DNA from: Phenylobacterium haematophilum
GTDB lineage: Bacteria > Pseudomonadota > Alphaproteobacteria > Caulobacterales > Caulobacteraceae
Reading direction: 5' to 3'
Length of the DNA: 64,000 bases
Assembly (NCBI RefSeq): GCF_014196295.1
Contig: NZ_JACIDK010000001.1
Span: forward strand, 290,785-354,784
The first letter of the stretch is position 1; the number at the start of each line of letters is the position of its first letter. Shown in pieces: positions 7,743 to 16,294 of the stretch. A model generated the notes under the pieces. It was not told where the DNA came from and made no database searches. It saw only the letters and a list, made by a program, of their open reading frames with translations. Made by a program: the position numbers and the translations under genes.

Positions 7743-9285
7743 CGGCCATCCGCTTTTCGATGATCTGACCCTCGCCTTCGGGGCCGAACGCACCGGCCTC
7801 GTGGGGCGCAACGGCGTGGGCAAGACCACGCTGATTCGGCTGATGCTGGGGGAGATCGCGCCCGCGGCCGGCGCCGTCGCCGTACGCGGCCGCGTTGGCG
7901 TCCTGCGCCAGGCCCTGGCGCCGCCGCCGGGCGCCAGCGTCGCCGATGTCCTGGGGCTCGCCGGCGACCTCGCGCGCCTGGACCGCATCGAAGCCGGCGA
8001 GGGTGATGGCGACGACTTCGACCAGGCCGACTGGGCCTTGCCCTCGCGGCTCGAGGCGGCCTTCGCCCAGGTCGGCCTGCCTGGGCTCGATCCGGCCCGT
8101 CCGGCGGCCGAGCTCAGCGGCGGCCAGGCGACACGCGCGGCGCTGGCCGGGCTGCTCGCGGGCGAGCCGGACCTGCTGATGCTCGACGAGCCGACCAACA
8201 ACCTCGACGCCGAGGCCCGCGAACTGATCGCCCAGGTGCTGGCCGGCTGGAAGGGCGGGGCGGTGGTGGTCAGCCACGACCGCGCCCTGCTGCGCCAGAT
8301 GGACCGCATCGTCGAGCTGACCAGTCTGGGGGCCAAGGTCTATGGCGGCGGCTACGATCTCTATGCCGAGCGCAAGGCCCAGGAGGAGGCGGCCGCCGCC
8401 CGCGATCTCGCCGACGCCGAACGGACCCTGGCCCGGGTCGAGCGCGAGAGCCAGGTCGCCCGCGAGCGCAAGGCCCGCCGAGACGCCGCCGGCCGCAAGT
8501 TCGCCGCCAAGCGCAGCGAACCGAAGATCCTGCTCGGCGGCATGGCCGAGCGGGCCGAGAACTCCGGCGCCCGCGAGGGGCAGGTGGCCGAACGGCTGCG
8601 CGAGCAGGCCGCCGGGGACCTGGCCGAGGCGCAGGGCCGCGTCGAGCGGCTGCGGCGGCTGGCCTTCGAGCTGCCGCCGTCAAGCCTGGCTGCCGGCAAG
8701 ACGGTGCTGGCCTTCGAGGAGGTCGACTTCGCCTATCCCGGCGCGCCGCCGGTGCTCCGTGGGATATCGCTGCGTGTCACGGGCCCCGAGCGTGTCGCGA
8801 TCACGGGTCGAAACGGCGCCGGCAAGTCAACGCTGATCGGGCTGGCGACGGGCGAGCTGGCGCCGAGCTCCGGCCGGATCACTCATGGCGCCCGCGCCGC
8901 CCTGCTCGACCAGAAGACGGCCATGTTCCGGTCCGACGAGACCCTGGTCGCGGCCTTCCAGCGTCTGAACCCCGGCGCGACGCGCAATGACGCCCATGCT
9001 GCGCTGGCCCGATTCCTATTCCGTAACACCGCGGCGGAGAAGCCGGTGTCGGCGCTCAGCGGCGGCGAGCGCCTGCGCGCAGCCATGGCTTGCATGCTGA
9101 TGTCGGAGACCCCGCCGCAGCTCCTGGTGCTGGACGAACCGACCAACCACCTCGACCTCGACTCGATCGCGGCGGTGGAGGCGGCGCTGCGCGGCTACGA
9201 CGGGGCGATCCTGGTGGTCAGCCACGACCGCGATTTCCTGGGCGCCATCGAGGTTGATCGCGAAGTGCGGTTGGCCGGGGACTAG
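7696..9285 (+). CDS. ABC-F family ATPase (ribosome-associated type, 529 aa)
   Basis: Soluble protein with two ABC ATPase domains and no membrane segments. Domain 1 has Walker A GRNGVGKTT, signature LSGGQ and Walker B LLMLDEPTNNLD; domain 2 has GRNGAGKST, LSGGE and LVLDEPTNHLD. A charged linker of roughly 80 residues lies between them (ERKAQEEAAAARD...). ABC-F proteins act on the ribosome (translation factors or antibiotic protection). The length resembles the YbiT class, but the exact subgroup is not assignable by eye. The start lacks a ribosome binding site and lies within the upstream short frame. Its stop overlaps the convergent PAS gene. Confidence 0.92.
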   Translation: MSAFLTLDGLSYKTPDGHPLFDDLTLAFGAERTGLVGRNGVGKTTLIRLMLGEIAPAAGAVAVRGRVGVLRQALAPPPGASVADVLGLAGDLARLDRIEAGEGDGDDFDQADWALPSRLEAAFAQVGLPGLDPARPAAELSGGQATRAALAGLLAGEPDLLMLDEPTNNLDAEARELIAQVLAGWKGGAVVVSHDRALLRQMDRIVELTSLGAKVYGGGYDLYAERKAQEEAAAARDLADAERTLARVERESQVARERKARRDAAGRKFAAKRSEPKILLGGMAERAENSGAREGQVAERLREQAAGDLAEAQGRVERLRRLAFELPPSSLAAGKTVLAFEEVDFAYPGAPPVLRGISLRVTGPERVAITGRNGAGKSTLIGLATGELAPSSGRITHGARAALLDQKTAMFRSDETLVAAFQRLNPGATRNDAHAALARFLFRNTAAEKPVSALSGGERLRAAMACMLMSETPPQLLVLDEPTNHLDLDSIAAVEAALRGYDGAILVVSHDRDFLGAIEVDREVRLAGD

Positions 9286-10193
9286 GCCTGGCTCGCGTCG
9301 ACGGTGACCGCCGCGATCAGTCCGTCGGGCGCCAGGTCGCGGACGACCGTCGCCAGCCCGATGCGGACCGGCAGTTCGCCGCCGTCCTTGACCAGCAGGG
9401 TGGTGGCGATCTGGCTCGGTTGGCCGCCCTGCAAAATCGCTTCGAGCGCTGCGGTCAGTTCTGCGCGGTCGCGCGGCCGGGCGATGTCGGGCAGCCGGCA
9501 GGAGATCAGTTCGTCGGCCGAGAAGCCGAGCATCTTGGCGAACCCTGCATCGATGGTGGTCAGCACGCCGCGCACATTGAGCCGCAGCACCATCACTTGC
9601 GGCAGCATCGACAGCGCCGCATCCAGCGCGCGCGCCTCGTTGAGCTGGGCCTGCATCTCGCGCTCGGCCGTGCGGTTCTGTATGAGCACCGCGACGCCAC
9701 CCGGATAGGGAAACGCGCGGAAGGCGTACCTCCGCACGCCAGGCGCGTCGCCGGGCGCCTCGAACTCCAGGGTCTCGCCGGTGCGCAGGGCGCGTTTGAG
9801 CTGTTCGCCCATCAGCGAGCGGGCGGTCGGCGGGAACAGGTCTTCCCAGAAGCGGCCAACGAGCTGCGAGGCGCTGTGGCCGACCAAAGCCTCCAACACG
9901 TGATTCACCTCGGTGATATGCAGCTGGGCATTCAAGGCCATGAAGGCCTCGGTCACATGGTCGAGGATCGCATGCTGGCTGGTCTCATAAGAAGGCGCGT
10001 TGTCTTCGGACGAGTGGAGGGAGGCGCCCCCCTTAAATGCGGAGTAGTAGTCAGCTGACACTAGGACAACCCGAGGTCGTCCATGGTGGGTGACTATGAC
10101 CGGACCGCCCAATGCTCGGTCCTGCCACTGTCCAAAATTTCGGCTGATCTCACCGGCCGTGACGACCGAAGGTTCTCCGTGGCCGTTGCTCAT
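9282..10193 (-). CDS. Phd/YefM-type DNA-binding domain fused to two PAS domains (303 aa)
   Basis: An unusual fusion. The first 50 or so residues (VVTAGEISRNFGQWQ..., then PVIVTHHGRPRVVLVSADYY) match the Phd/YefM antitoxin fold that binds operator DNA. Two PAS sensor domains follow: one from about residue 55 (LDHVTEAFMALNAQLHITEVN) and one from about 185 (VLRLNVRGVLTTIDAGFAKML). There is no kinase, cyclase or known effector domain and no toxin gene next to it, so it may be a one-component sensor-regulator. The ATG at 10191-10193 with GAAGAG upstream is preferred over a TTG 13 codons earlier. Confidence 0.8.
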   Translation of the reverse strand: MSNGHGEPSVVTAGEISRNFGQWQDRALGGPVIVTHHGRPRVVLVSADYYSAFKGGASLHSSEDNAPSYETSQHAILDHVTEAFMALNAQLHITEVNHVLEALVGHSASQLVGRFWEDLFPPTARSLMGEQLKRALRTGETLEFEAPGDAPGVRRYAFRAFPYPGGVAVLIQNRTAEREMQAQLNEARALDAALSMLPQVMVLRLNVRGVLTTIDAGFAKMLGFSADELISCRLPDIARPRDRAELTAALEAILQGGQPSQIATTLLVKDGGELPVRIGLATVVRDLAPDGLIAAVTVDASQA

Positions 10194-10418
10194 CGCTCTT
10201 CGAGCTTCGCGTGAATTCCGCGGAGTGCGCAATTCCCGGAAGGCTCGCCCCCAAGCCCACTACGCTTAACCAAACGCTTGCGTTGCTTCGTGGCTGAATG
10301 CAACTCAAAAACGACTCTGGAAATGAACATCGTCTTTTCGCAAAAGTCGCGCATATTGCGTACTTTGCGCGATTACTCTCCGCAAACGCGAGAGGTCGCA
10401 TGATCCCCGAACGACAAG

Positions 10419-10433
10419 GCTCAAGAATTGAGC
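10419..10433. repeat. Small inverted repeat just upstream of the tadE ribosome binding site
   Basis: GCTCAA and TTGAGC flank a 3-base loop. The repeat lies 5 bases before AGAGGTGG, the probable ribosome binding site of the TadE-like gene. It could be an operator or a weak hairpin affecting translation. The region 10194-10418 otherwise shows nothing I can name. Confidence 0.3.
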
Positions 10434-10446
10434 AAGAGGTGGGGAT

Positions 10447-10872
10447 ATGCGGGCTTCAGACCGCAGGAACAGCTTCAGGAAAGACCAGCGTGGCGTAGCG
10501 GCGATCGAGTTCGCCTTCGTTGGTCCGATACTTATCGTGCTGATGTTCGCGATCGTCTGTTATGGCGGATACTTCTGGATCGCCCACGCCGTACAACAGT
10601 TAGCGAACGACAGCGCTCGTGCTGCGATCTCAGGTCTGGACGACACGGAGCGACGCACCCTCGCACAGAGCTCGCTGACAGCGGGTATGAACGACTACGC
10701 CTATCTCAATCCGACCGGTACAGCGGTGACCGTCGTGCGCTCTTCTGACCGGCTGTCGGTCAAGGTCGTCTACGACGCGTCCGACTCCGGCTTCTGGGGC
10801 ATGGCCAAGCTGGTTCCCATGCCGTCGCCGAAGATCGAGCGCAGCGCCGCCGTGCGGCTGGGAGGCTACTGA
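10447..10872 (+). CDS. TadE-like pilus assembly pseudopilin (141 aa)
   Basis: Minor pseudopilin of tight-adherence (Tad/Flp) pilus systems, anchored in the inner membrane. After a basic N-terminus (RNSFRKDQRG) comes the diagnostic TadE stretch GVAAIEFAFVGPILIVLMFA with the conserved Glu, which forms the single membrane helix (about residues 16-42). The periplasmic remainder is short. Length 141 is normal. The stop codon overlaps the next gene's start (TGATG), so it is co-translated with the TadG-like gene. The rest of the tad cluster is not in this window, so this may be an orphan pair. Confidence 0.88.
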   Translation: MRASDRRNSFRKDQRGVAAIEFAFVGPILIVLMFAIVCYGGYFWIAHAVQQLANDSARAAISGLDDTERRTLAQSSLTAGMNDYAYLNPTGTAVTVVRSSDRLSVKVVYDASDSGFWGMAKLVPMPSPKIERSAAVRLGGY

Positions 10873-12545
10873 TGCGGCTGCGTCCGACGCCCCTGCGCGG
10901 ACTGGCCGAAGACACTGGCGGCAGCGTCTCGATGATGATGGCGATGAGCTTCATCACCCTTCTGGGCGCCGCCGCGCTCGCCGTCGACGTCGGCTCCCTG
11001 TTCCTGCAGTCGCGAAAACTTCAGGGGATCGCCGATCTCGCCGCCATTTCAGCCGCCCGGGACGTGGGCCGCGCGACCACCGCCGCGCAGGCGACTGCGG
11101 CTGAAAACGGCTGGGGCCGGCCGTTGAACGTCCAGGTCGCGCTCGGCCGGTACGATCCGGACCCCGCGCTCGCGCCCAGCGCGCGGTTTCAGACCGGGGG
11201 GAGCAATCCCAGCGCCGCGCGGGTCACCGTCAGCGGCGAGGCGGACCTGTTCTTCGGCCGGCTGCTGCTCAACCGGGAGACGGTCACTCTGACTCGGCGG
11301 GCGACGGCCGCCCGCGCCGACATGGCCAGCTTCTCCATCGGCACGCGCCTGGCCTCGCTGCAGGGCGGAATCGCCAACCAGCTGCTCAGCGGCCTGACCG
11401 GCAGCACCATCTCGCTCAACGTCATGGACTACAACGCCCTGGCCGGGGCCAAGGTCGATCTCTTCAAGTACTCCGATCTGCTGCGCCTCAACGCCAATCT
11501 CGAGGCCGCCTCCTACGACAAGGTGCTCGGGACCGACATTTCCACCGGCAAGGCGCTGAGAATCCTGGGGGATCTGCTGCAGGGCAGCGGCGACATCCAG
11601 GCCGCCAGCGCCGCGCGCAAGCTGGCGGTGGCCGCCGGCGACGGCAAGAAGATCAAGCTCGACGCCCTGTTGGACCTTGGCCCTTACGGCGCCCAGGACC
11701 ACGTCGCCGGCGGCAGCGGCGCGAAGATCGAGCTCGCGGCCCAGGACTTGGCAAACGCCCTGGTGGTGCTGGCGGGCGAGGGACGGCAGGTGAAGCTGGA
11801 CCTCGGTGCAAGCGTTCCCGGGGTCACCGACGTCGATGTCTGGCTGGCGATCGGCGAGCGGCCAAACAACTCGCCGTGGCTGACCGTCGACCGCGACGGC
11901 CAGGTGGTGGTCCGCACCGCCCAGACCCGTCTCTATCTGAAGGCCCAGGCGCTGAGTGTGCTCGGCCTGCTTGGGGCTCAGCCGATCACGTTGCCCGTGC
12001 TGGTCGAGGCCGCGTCGGGCGAGGCCAAGCTGGCGAGCATGGAGTGCCCGGCAAGCCTCTCGGCTCAAGCCGCGACGCTGTCGGTGCGGCCGAGCGTCGG
12101 GCGGATCGTGATCGGCGAGATCGACACGGCCAAACTCAACAACTTCAAGCAGAACCTGACCGTTTCGCGAGCGAAGATCGCCGACCTCCTGCTGGTCAAG
12201 GCGACGGCCAAGGCGGACGTGCAGATCGGCGGTCAGAGTTGGAAGACCGCCCGCTTCACACGCGCCGACATTCAGGCCGGAACCATCAAGACCGTCGCCA
12301 CCGACGACATCGCCAAGGCGACCGTCTCCAGCCTGCTCGGCAATCTGGACCTCGATGTCGACATCCTGGGGATAGGCCTTGGGCTCGGCCCGATCACCTC
12401 GGCCCTGTCGGGGACGCTGGGCGCGATCGCCGCGCCCCTGGAGGGGGTGCTCAACGCGCTGACCGGCCTGTTGGGCGTGCGGCTGGGCGAGGCGGACGTA
12501 CAGTTGAACGGTCTGCGGTGCCGCGACGCGGCGCTGGTGGCCTGA
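10872..12545 (+). CDS. TadG-family pilus assembly protein (557 aa)
   Basis: Inner-membrane protein of the TadG N-terminal family: a hydrophobic segment GSVSMMMAMSFITLLGAAAL (about residues 16-38), then VDVGSLFLQSRKLQGIADLA, the hallmark after the helix. The rest is a long periplasmic domain rich in Ala, Leu and Asp without a von Willebrand domain that I can see. It ends in GLRCRDAALVA, including a late Cys. It forms a pair with the TadE-like gene and probably helps anchor or assemble surface pili. Some family members are annotated only as putative Flp pilus-assembly proteins. Confidence 0.85.
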   Translation: MRLRPTPLRGLAEDTGGSVSMMMAMSFITLLGAAALAVDVGSLFLQSRKLQGIADLAAISAARDVGRATTAAQATAAENGWGRPLNVQVALGRYDPDPALAPSARFQTGGSNPSAARVTVSGEADLFFGRLLLNRETVTLTRRATAARADMASFSIGTRLASLQGGIANQLLSGLTGSTISLNVMDYNALAGAKVDLFKYSDLLRLNANLEAASYDKVLGTDISTGKALRILGDLLQGSGDIQAASAARKLAVAAGDGKKIKLDALLDLGPYGAQDHVAGGSGAKIELAAQDLANALVVLAGEGRQVKLDLGASVPGVTDVDVWLAIGERPNNSPWLTVDRDGQVVVRTAQTRLYLKAQALSVLGLLGAQPITLPVLVEAASGEAKLASMECPASLSAQAATLSVRPSVGRIVIGEIDTAKLNNFKQNLTVSRAKIADLLLVKATAKADVQIGGQSWKTARFTRADIQAGTIKTVATDDIAKATVSSLLGNLDLDVDILGIGLGLGPITSALSGTLGAIAAPLEGVLNALTGLLGVRLGEADVQLNGLRCRDAALVA

Positions 12546-12562
12546 GGGGAGGGGAAAGCAAA

Positions 12563-12865
12563 ATGATCGGCCCGCTATATGACGAGGTCGAGGGGCCTGA
12601 CGCGGGCGGCGGTGCGCCGGATGTCGGCCCGATCGACGTTGGCTTGCCGAAGGTTACGCCGGGATCGGGACCGCCGACGCCCGCCAGCATTCGCAGCCGC
12701 CTGCACGTGATATGCGCGCTCTATGCGCACACCCCGCAGCCGGACCGCCGCCTGGCGCTTCTCGACCACCTCGAGCGGATGACCCTCGAGGCGGCCGAGT
12801 CGTTGGCGGCGCACCTGCTAGCCAGCGGGTGGCGACCCCGGAACGACACGCCCGAGGCCGCCTGA
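12563..12865 (+). CDS. Hypothetical protein following the TadE/TadG pair (100 aa)
   Basis: A 100-residue soluble protein with a good ribosome binding site (GAGGGG before ATG 12563) 17 bp after the TadG-like gene. The first half is Gly/Pro/Asp-rich and probably disordered; the second half is helical (RSRLHVICALYAHTPQPDRR..., then LLDHLERMTLEAAESLAAHL). No known domain is recognised. Operon position suggests it is transcribed with the pilus genes, but no function can be assigned. Confidence 0.6.
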   Translation: MIGPLYDEVEGPDAGGGAPDVGPIDVGLPKVTPGSGPPTPASIRSRLHVICALYAHTPQPDRRLALLDHLERMTLEAAESLAAHLLASGWRPRNDTPEAA

Positions 12866-12872
12866 CCCTGCT

Positions 12873-13313
12873 CTAGGCGGCGGCCTTCCGCACCACGCGG
12901 AAAGTGCCGTTGGCCCGCGCGCAGGGTTCTCCGTCGGCGGTGACGAAGGCCTGAGCGAAGGCCAGGGTCGAGCCCGGCTTCACGAACACGGTGTCGAACT
13001 CCAGCCACTGGCCGATCTTGGCCGCGCCCAGGAAATCGAGGGCGAGGTTGACCGTCACCAGGCTGGCGTCCGGCCCCAGTCGATGCGCGCAGGAGAGCCC
13101 CATGGCGTTGTCGGCCAGGGCGCTGATCAGTCCGCCGTGCACCATGCCGCGGCTGTTGGTGTGCGCGGCCTCAGCCACCAGTCCCAGGATGACGGCGTCG
13201 TCGGTCCTGCGGCTGTAGATCGGCTCCCACGGGTCGGTGACCGGACTTTGCCGGAAGTGACGCTGGAAGCCGGGCGGGATGCGGACGATCTCCTGCATCA
13301 TCCCATGCCTCAC
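12873..13313 (-). CDS. PaaI-family hotdog thioesterase (146 aa)
   Basis: Small acyl-CoA thioesterase of the hotdog fold. The signature GMVHGGLISALADNAMG (about residues 55-71) is the PaaI/YbgC-like active-site helix. VTVNLALDFLGAAK and AFVTADGEPCARANGTFRVV are the matching strands. The start is either the GTG at 13311-13313, which overlaps the ribH stop (GTGA), or one of two ATGs 4 and 5 codons in. It is the second gene of the riboswitch-controlled ribH transcript, although no link of thioesterase to flavin synthesis is known. Confidence 0.88.
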   Translation of the reverse strand: MRHGMMQEIVRIPPGFQRHFRQSPVTDPWEPIYSRRTDDAVILGLVAEAAHTNSRGMVHGGLISALADNAMGLSCAHRLGPDASLVTVNLALDFLGAAKIGQWLEFDTVFVKPGSTLAFAQAFVTADGEPCARANGTFRVVRKAAA

Positions 13314-13807
13314 GCCGCCGCGGCGAGCTTGGCCAGGCTGGCGATGGTCTTGGCCACCGCCTGGGCCGCCTCCGCGCCCTTGGTCAGGAAGTGCTCGCGG
13401 AAGAAGGTCTGATGCACGTCGTGCTCATGGAAGTGATGCGGGGTCAGCACCACCGAGAACACCGGCACTTCGGTCGAAAGCTGGACCTGCATCAGGCCCG
13501 AGATCACCGTCGAGGCGACGAAGTCGTGGCGATAGATGCCGCCGTCGACCACAAAGCCGGCCGCGACGATGGCCGCGTACTTGCCGGTCTTGGCCAGGGT
13601 CTGGGCGTGCAGCGGAATTTCAAAGGCGCCGGGCACCTCGAACCGGTCGATAGCGCTCTCGGAGAAGCCGAGGCCGCCGATCTCCTTGAGGAAGCCCTGA
13701 TAGGCGTTGTCGACGATCTCGCTGTGCCAGCCGGACTGGACGAACGCGATGCGGGCCAGACGGAAGGCGCCGTTGGCGGTGGGAACTTCGAAGTGGGTGA
13801 CAGTCAT
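13310..13807 (-). CDS. ribH: 6,7-dimethyl-8-ribityllumazine synthase, RibH2 type (165 aa)
   Basis: Catalyses the penultimate step of riboflavin synthesis, joining the pyrimidine and the four-carbon unit. Typical blocks: FEVPGAFEIPLHAQTLAKTG, AAGFVVDGGIYRHDFVAST and MQVQLSTEVPVFSVVLTPHH. The sequence resembles the second, RibH2-type lumazine synthase seen in alphaproteobacteria such as Brucella rather than the main 60-mer enzyme. The ATG at 13805-13807 is chosen over upstream codons: AGGGA sits 7 bases before it, inside a 9-bp hairpin. An FMN riboswitch precedes the gene, so expression should fall when FMN is plentiful. Confidence 0.93.
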   Translation of the reverse strand: MTVTHFEVPTANGAFRLARIAFVQSGWHSEIVDNAYQGFLKEIGGLGFSESAIDRFEVPGAFEIPLHAQTLAKTGKYAAIVAAGFVVDGGIYRHDFVASTVISGLMQVQLSTEVPVFSVVLTPHHFHEHDVHQTFFREHFLTKGAEAAQAVAKTIASLAKLAAAA

Positions 13808-13814
13808 GGTCAGA

Positions 13815-13847
13815 TCCCTGAGTGGGGGTGAAACCACGACTCAGGGA
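13815..13847 (-). promoter_or_regulatory. Hairpin sequestering the ribH ribosome binding site
   Basis: Perfect 9-bp inverted repeat (TCCCTGAGT / ACTCAGGGA) with a 15-base loop. On the ribH strand the 3' arm contains the AGGGA ribosome binding site that ends 7 bases before the start codon. With the FMN riboswitch about 60 bases upstream, this looks like its expression platform acting on translation initiation. The pairing is visible in sequence; the switching mechanism is inferred. Confidence 0.65.
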
Positions 13848-13907
13848 GACGCTAGGCCCCAGCCAGGGAATCCCCACGCACGGCGTGCGCGAAGACTGGC
13901 CGTCGCC

Positions 13908-14060
13908 AGCGGTTCTCATAACCGGACTCTAACCGTCGGCTCCGGGATCACACCGGAATCTGCTGTCCCTGTCGGCCTATCAGCCGTCAGGCGCCCGCGG
14001 GCTCGTGCGGCCGAAGCCGCCATTACCGCCGGTGGGGACTTTCACCCCGCCCTGAGAACG
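13908..14060 (-). promoter_or_regulatory. FMN riboswitch (RFN element) controlling ribH
   Basis: Read on the minus strand the segment contains the conserved RFN blocks in order: GGGCGGGGTGAAAGTCCCCA, CCGGCGGTAAT, AGCAGATTCCGGTGTGATCC, CCGACGGTTAGAGTCCGG and the closing GAGAACC that pairs with the opening GTTCTC. This is the FMN aptamer. It lies directly upstream of ribH and its RBS-sequestering hairpin. FMN binding is expected to reduce expression. Confidence 0.95.
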
Positions 14061-14091
14061 CGGTCGCCGGAACAGCCCGACGACCAGCGCA

Positions 14092-14116
14092 AACTAGGCC
14101 CATGACCCAGGGTCAA
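14092..14116 (-). promoter_or_regulatory. Candidate housekeeping promoter for the riboswitch-ribH transcript
   Basis: On the minus strand TTGACC (14111-14116) is followed at 11 to 13 bases by CCTAGTT (around 14092-14098). This resembles the Caulobacter sigma73 pattern TTGACGS-N10-14-GCTANAWC, and it would start the message about 30 to 40 bases before the aptamer. The fit of the -10 element is loose. The remaining 14117-14286 shows nothing I can assign. Confidence 0.35.
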
Positions 14117-14286
14117 ACAAGCGTTTAATTTCTAAGGCGGGCCGCCAGAAGGGCTGACCACCAAATTGATCCGAGACGCCGGCAGATTCGTCATACCCGT
14201 CCGCGCATGCGTACCGGGCATCCATAAGCCCAGCGCTTTCCAGGGCGGCGGCCACGACGAGCCATGGTGAAAAGCCGGCGTGACGC

Positions 14287-14730
14287 CTAGGCCCGCTTGT
14301 TCAGCGTGATCGAGGTGGCCGAGGCCGCCGGCGAGGCCGCGCCGCCGCGGCCGTAGCCCGAGCCGGTGTTGCGCTTGGAGGCGACTTCCTCGGCGATCGC
14401 CCGGACCAGGCCCTCGGTGACGGTCTTGGCGGCGTCGAGCGCGCGGCCCTGGCGGGCCAGCACGGCGTCGAAGGCCTCGGTGGCGCGGATCAGCCGGGTG
14501 CGCTGCATCAGCGGCGCGCCGGCCACCAGGTTCGGGTTGGCGCGCACGCGGGCCGACTCGTGGCGGTAGATGTTGGCCAGCTTCGAGGTTTCCTCGATGT
14601 GCAGCGCCGCGTCCTGCGGCCGGCGCTCCTCGAACGCCAGCGCCTCGTGGGCGATCAACTCGGTTAGGCGCTCGGTCAGAACGATCAGTTGTTCGACGCG
14701 GTCGGTCGCGTCCGTGGCGGAGATCGCCAT
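14287..14730 (-). CDS. flbY: Flagellar protein FlbY (FlgN-like, 147 aa)
   Basis: Third gene of the flgI operon. The protein is mostly helical (RVEQLIVLTERLTELIAHEA..., then ALHIEETSKLANIYRHESAR) with a Gly/Ser/Ala-rich tail, the profile of FlgN-type type-III export chaperones. In Caulobacter the corresponding gene beside flgI is flbY, described as a basal-body or flagellar assembly protein. AGGAGAG lies 6 bases before the ATG. It lies 11 bp after the FlgJ-like gene. Name by context and resemblance; exact role uncertain. Confidence 0.78.
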   Translation of the reverse strand: MAISATDATDRVEQLIVLTERLTELIAHEALAFEERRPQDAALHIEETSKLANIYRHESARVRANPNLVAGAPLMQRTRLIRATEAFDAVLARQGRALDAAKTVTEGLVRAIAEEVASKRNTGSGYGRGGAASPAASATSITLNKRA

Positions 14731-14741
14731 GCCAAACTCTC

Positions 14742-15047
14742 CTAACTCAAACCTTGAAGCTTCAACATTTCCTGGGCGACCCGGTCGGACAGGCCCACGC
14801 CCCCGGCCTTGGTCACCTGCTTGGCCATGGCGTCGCTCATGAACGACTTGAACGCCGCCTCGCCGTGGCCGCCGTTGAAGGGGGCCTCGGCGCCGACGTC
14901 CTTGAACATCTGGGTGAACATCACCGACAGGAACGAGCTCTCGAAGTCCTTGGCGGTCTTCTCGATCTGACCGCGCTTGGCCAGTTGCTCGGCGGTCAGC
15001 TGCGGCGTCCCCTGAGGCGGGATGCTGAAGGTGGAGCCCAGGTCCAT
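14742..15047 (-). CDS. Rod-binding protein, FlgJ N-terminal domain type (101 aa)
   Basis: Short protein consisting only of the rod-binding domain of FlgJ. The core reads [20 protein letters not shown] and then a C-terminal helix segment [13 protein letters not shown]; no muramidase domain is present, as usual in alphaproteobacteria. It should help rod assembly in the periplasm next to the P ring. The ATG at 15045-15047 overlaps the flgI stop by one base (TGATG), with GAGGTG upstream, so it is translated after flgI. Confidence 0.85.
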   Translation of the reverse strand: MDLGSTFSIPPQGTPQLTAEQLAKRGQIEKTAKDFESSFLSVMFTQMFKDVGAEAPFNGGHGEAAFKSFMSDAMAKQVTKAGGVGLSDRVAQEMLKLQGLS

Positions 15048-16153
15048 CACATCACCTCGATGTCGGCTTGCAGCGCGCCGGCCGCCTTGATGGTCTGCAG
15101 GATCGAGATCATGTCCCGCGGGGTGACGCCCAAGGCGTTCAGCCCGGCGACCAGGCTGGCCAGCGAGGCCCCATCGCGCACGGTGATGAACTTCTTGCCC
15201 TTCTCTTCGTCCACCTGGACGTCGGACTGCGGCACCACCGCCGTCCGGCCCTGGCTGAACGGGGCCGGCTGGCTGACCGCCGGGCTCTCGCGCACGGTGA
15301 TGGTCAGGTTGCCCTGGGCGATGGCGACGGTGGAGACGCGGACGTTCTCGCCCATGACGATGACGCCGGCGACCTCGTCGATCACCACCTTCGCCGGGCT
15401 GTCGGTCTCGACGCTCAGGTTTTCGACCTGGGACATGAACGAGACCATGTCCTGGCCCCCTGGCGAGCGGAGGGTGACGATCGTCGGGTTGTCGGCTCGC
15501 GCCGACCCCGGGAAGCGGGTGTTGACCGCGTCGGCGATCTTGCGGGCGGTGGAGAAGTCGGGGTTGCGCAGGGTCATGCGCAGTTCGCCCATGTTGGCCA
15601 TCTGGAAGCCGATCTCGCGCTCGACGATGGCGCCGCCCGCGATCCGACCGGCCGTGGGCACGCCCTTCGAGACCGACGAGCCCGACGCGCCGCCGGCGGA
15701 GATCGAACCGGTCTGCACTGTGCCCTGGCTGACCGCGTAGGCCTGGCCGTCGGCGCCCAGCAGCGGGGTGACCAGCAGAGTGCCGCCCTGCAGGCTTTTC
15801 GCGTCGCCCATCGCCGAGACCGTGGCGTCGATCGGCGCGCCGGCGGCGACGAAGGCGGGGAGGCGGGCGGTCACCATCACGGCGGCGACGTTCTTGGTGT
15901 TGAGGTTGGTGTCGCGGGTGTTGACCCCCAGCCGCTCCAGCATGGCCTCCAGGCTCTGACGGGTGAACGGCGCGTTGCGCAGGCTGTCGCCGGTGCCGTT
16001 GAGCCCGACCACCAGGCCGTAGCCGACCAGCATATTGTCGCGCACGCCCTCGAACTCGACGATGTCCTTGATCCGCGACTTGGCGAGGGCCGGCCCGGAG
16101 ACCAGGGCGGCGGCGATGAACGCGGCGCTGAAGAGGCGGAAGGTTCGGCGCAT
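15047..16153 (-). CDS. flgI: Flagellar P-ring protein FlgI (368 aa)
   Basis: Periplasmic protein forming the P ring around the flagellar rod in the peptidoglycan. A Sec signal peptide ([20 protein letters not shown], cleaved after ALA near residue 24) precedes the conserved FlgI blocks [30 protein letters not shown] and TSRNT-like region [12 protein letters not shown]. The C-terminus [20 protein letters not shown] is characteristic. The ATG at 16151-16153 has GAGG upstream. Operon flgI-flgJ-flbY with TGATG overlap. A sigma54 promoter lies 45 bp upstream, matching the late class of Caulobacter flagellar genes. Confidence 0.96.
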   Translation of the reverse strand: MRRTFRLFSAAFIAAALVSGPALAKSRIKDIVEFEGVRDNMLVGYGLVVGLNGTGDSLRNAPFTRQSLEAMLERLGVNTRDTNLNTKNVAAVMVTARLPAFVAAGAPIDATVSAMGDAKSLQGGTLLVTPLLGADGQAYAVSQGTVQTGSISAGGASGSSVSKGVPTAGRIAGGAIVEREIGFQMANMGELRMTLRNPDFSTARKIADAVNTRFPGSARADNPTIVTLRSPGGQDMVSFMSQVENLSVETDSPAKVVIDEVAGVIVMGENVRVSTVAIAQGNLTITVRESPAVSQPAPFSQGRTAVVPQSDVQVDEEKGKKFITVRDGASLASLVAGLNALGVTPRDMISILQTIKAAGALQADIEVM

Positions 16154-16197
16154 GGGACCTCGACGCAATACGGACGGCAAAGAGTTTGCTGGTCCCT

Positions 16198-16213
16198 TGC
16201 GACAGGCGTGCCA
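16198..16213 (-). promoter_or_regulatory. Sigma54 promoter of the flgI operon
   Basis: On the minus strand the sequence is TGGCACG-N4-TCGCA, with the invariant GG-N10-GC spacing. The -24 element is a perfect match to the sigma54 consensus; the -12 element differs by one base (TCGC for TTGC). It lies 45 bases before the flgI start codon. Caulobacter flgI-class genes depend on sigma54 and the FlbD activator, so the assignment fits. Confidence 0.8.
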
Positions 16214-16294
16214 GTTCAATTAGCCAGCAAAATCAAAGGTGAGGGTTGGCGCCGCGCCGCGCGGCAGGCGCCTGGCGGCAGAAATTGCCCGGCA

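Noticed and set aside
9282-10193. A type II toxin-antitoxin pair involving the Phd-like domain.
   Set aside because: No toxin-sized partner gene is adjacent on the same strand; the neighbours are an ABC-F ATPase and pilus genes.
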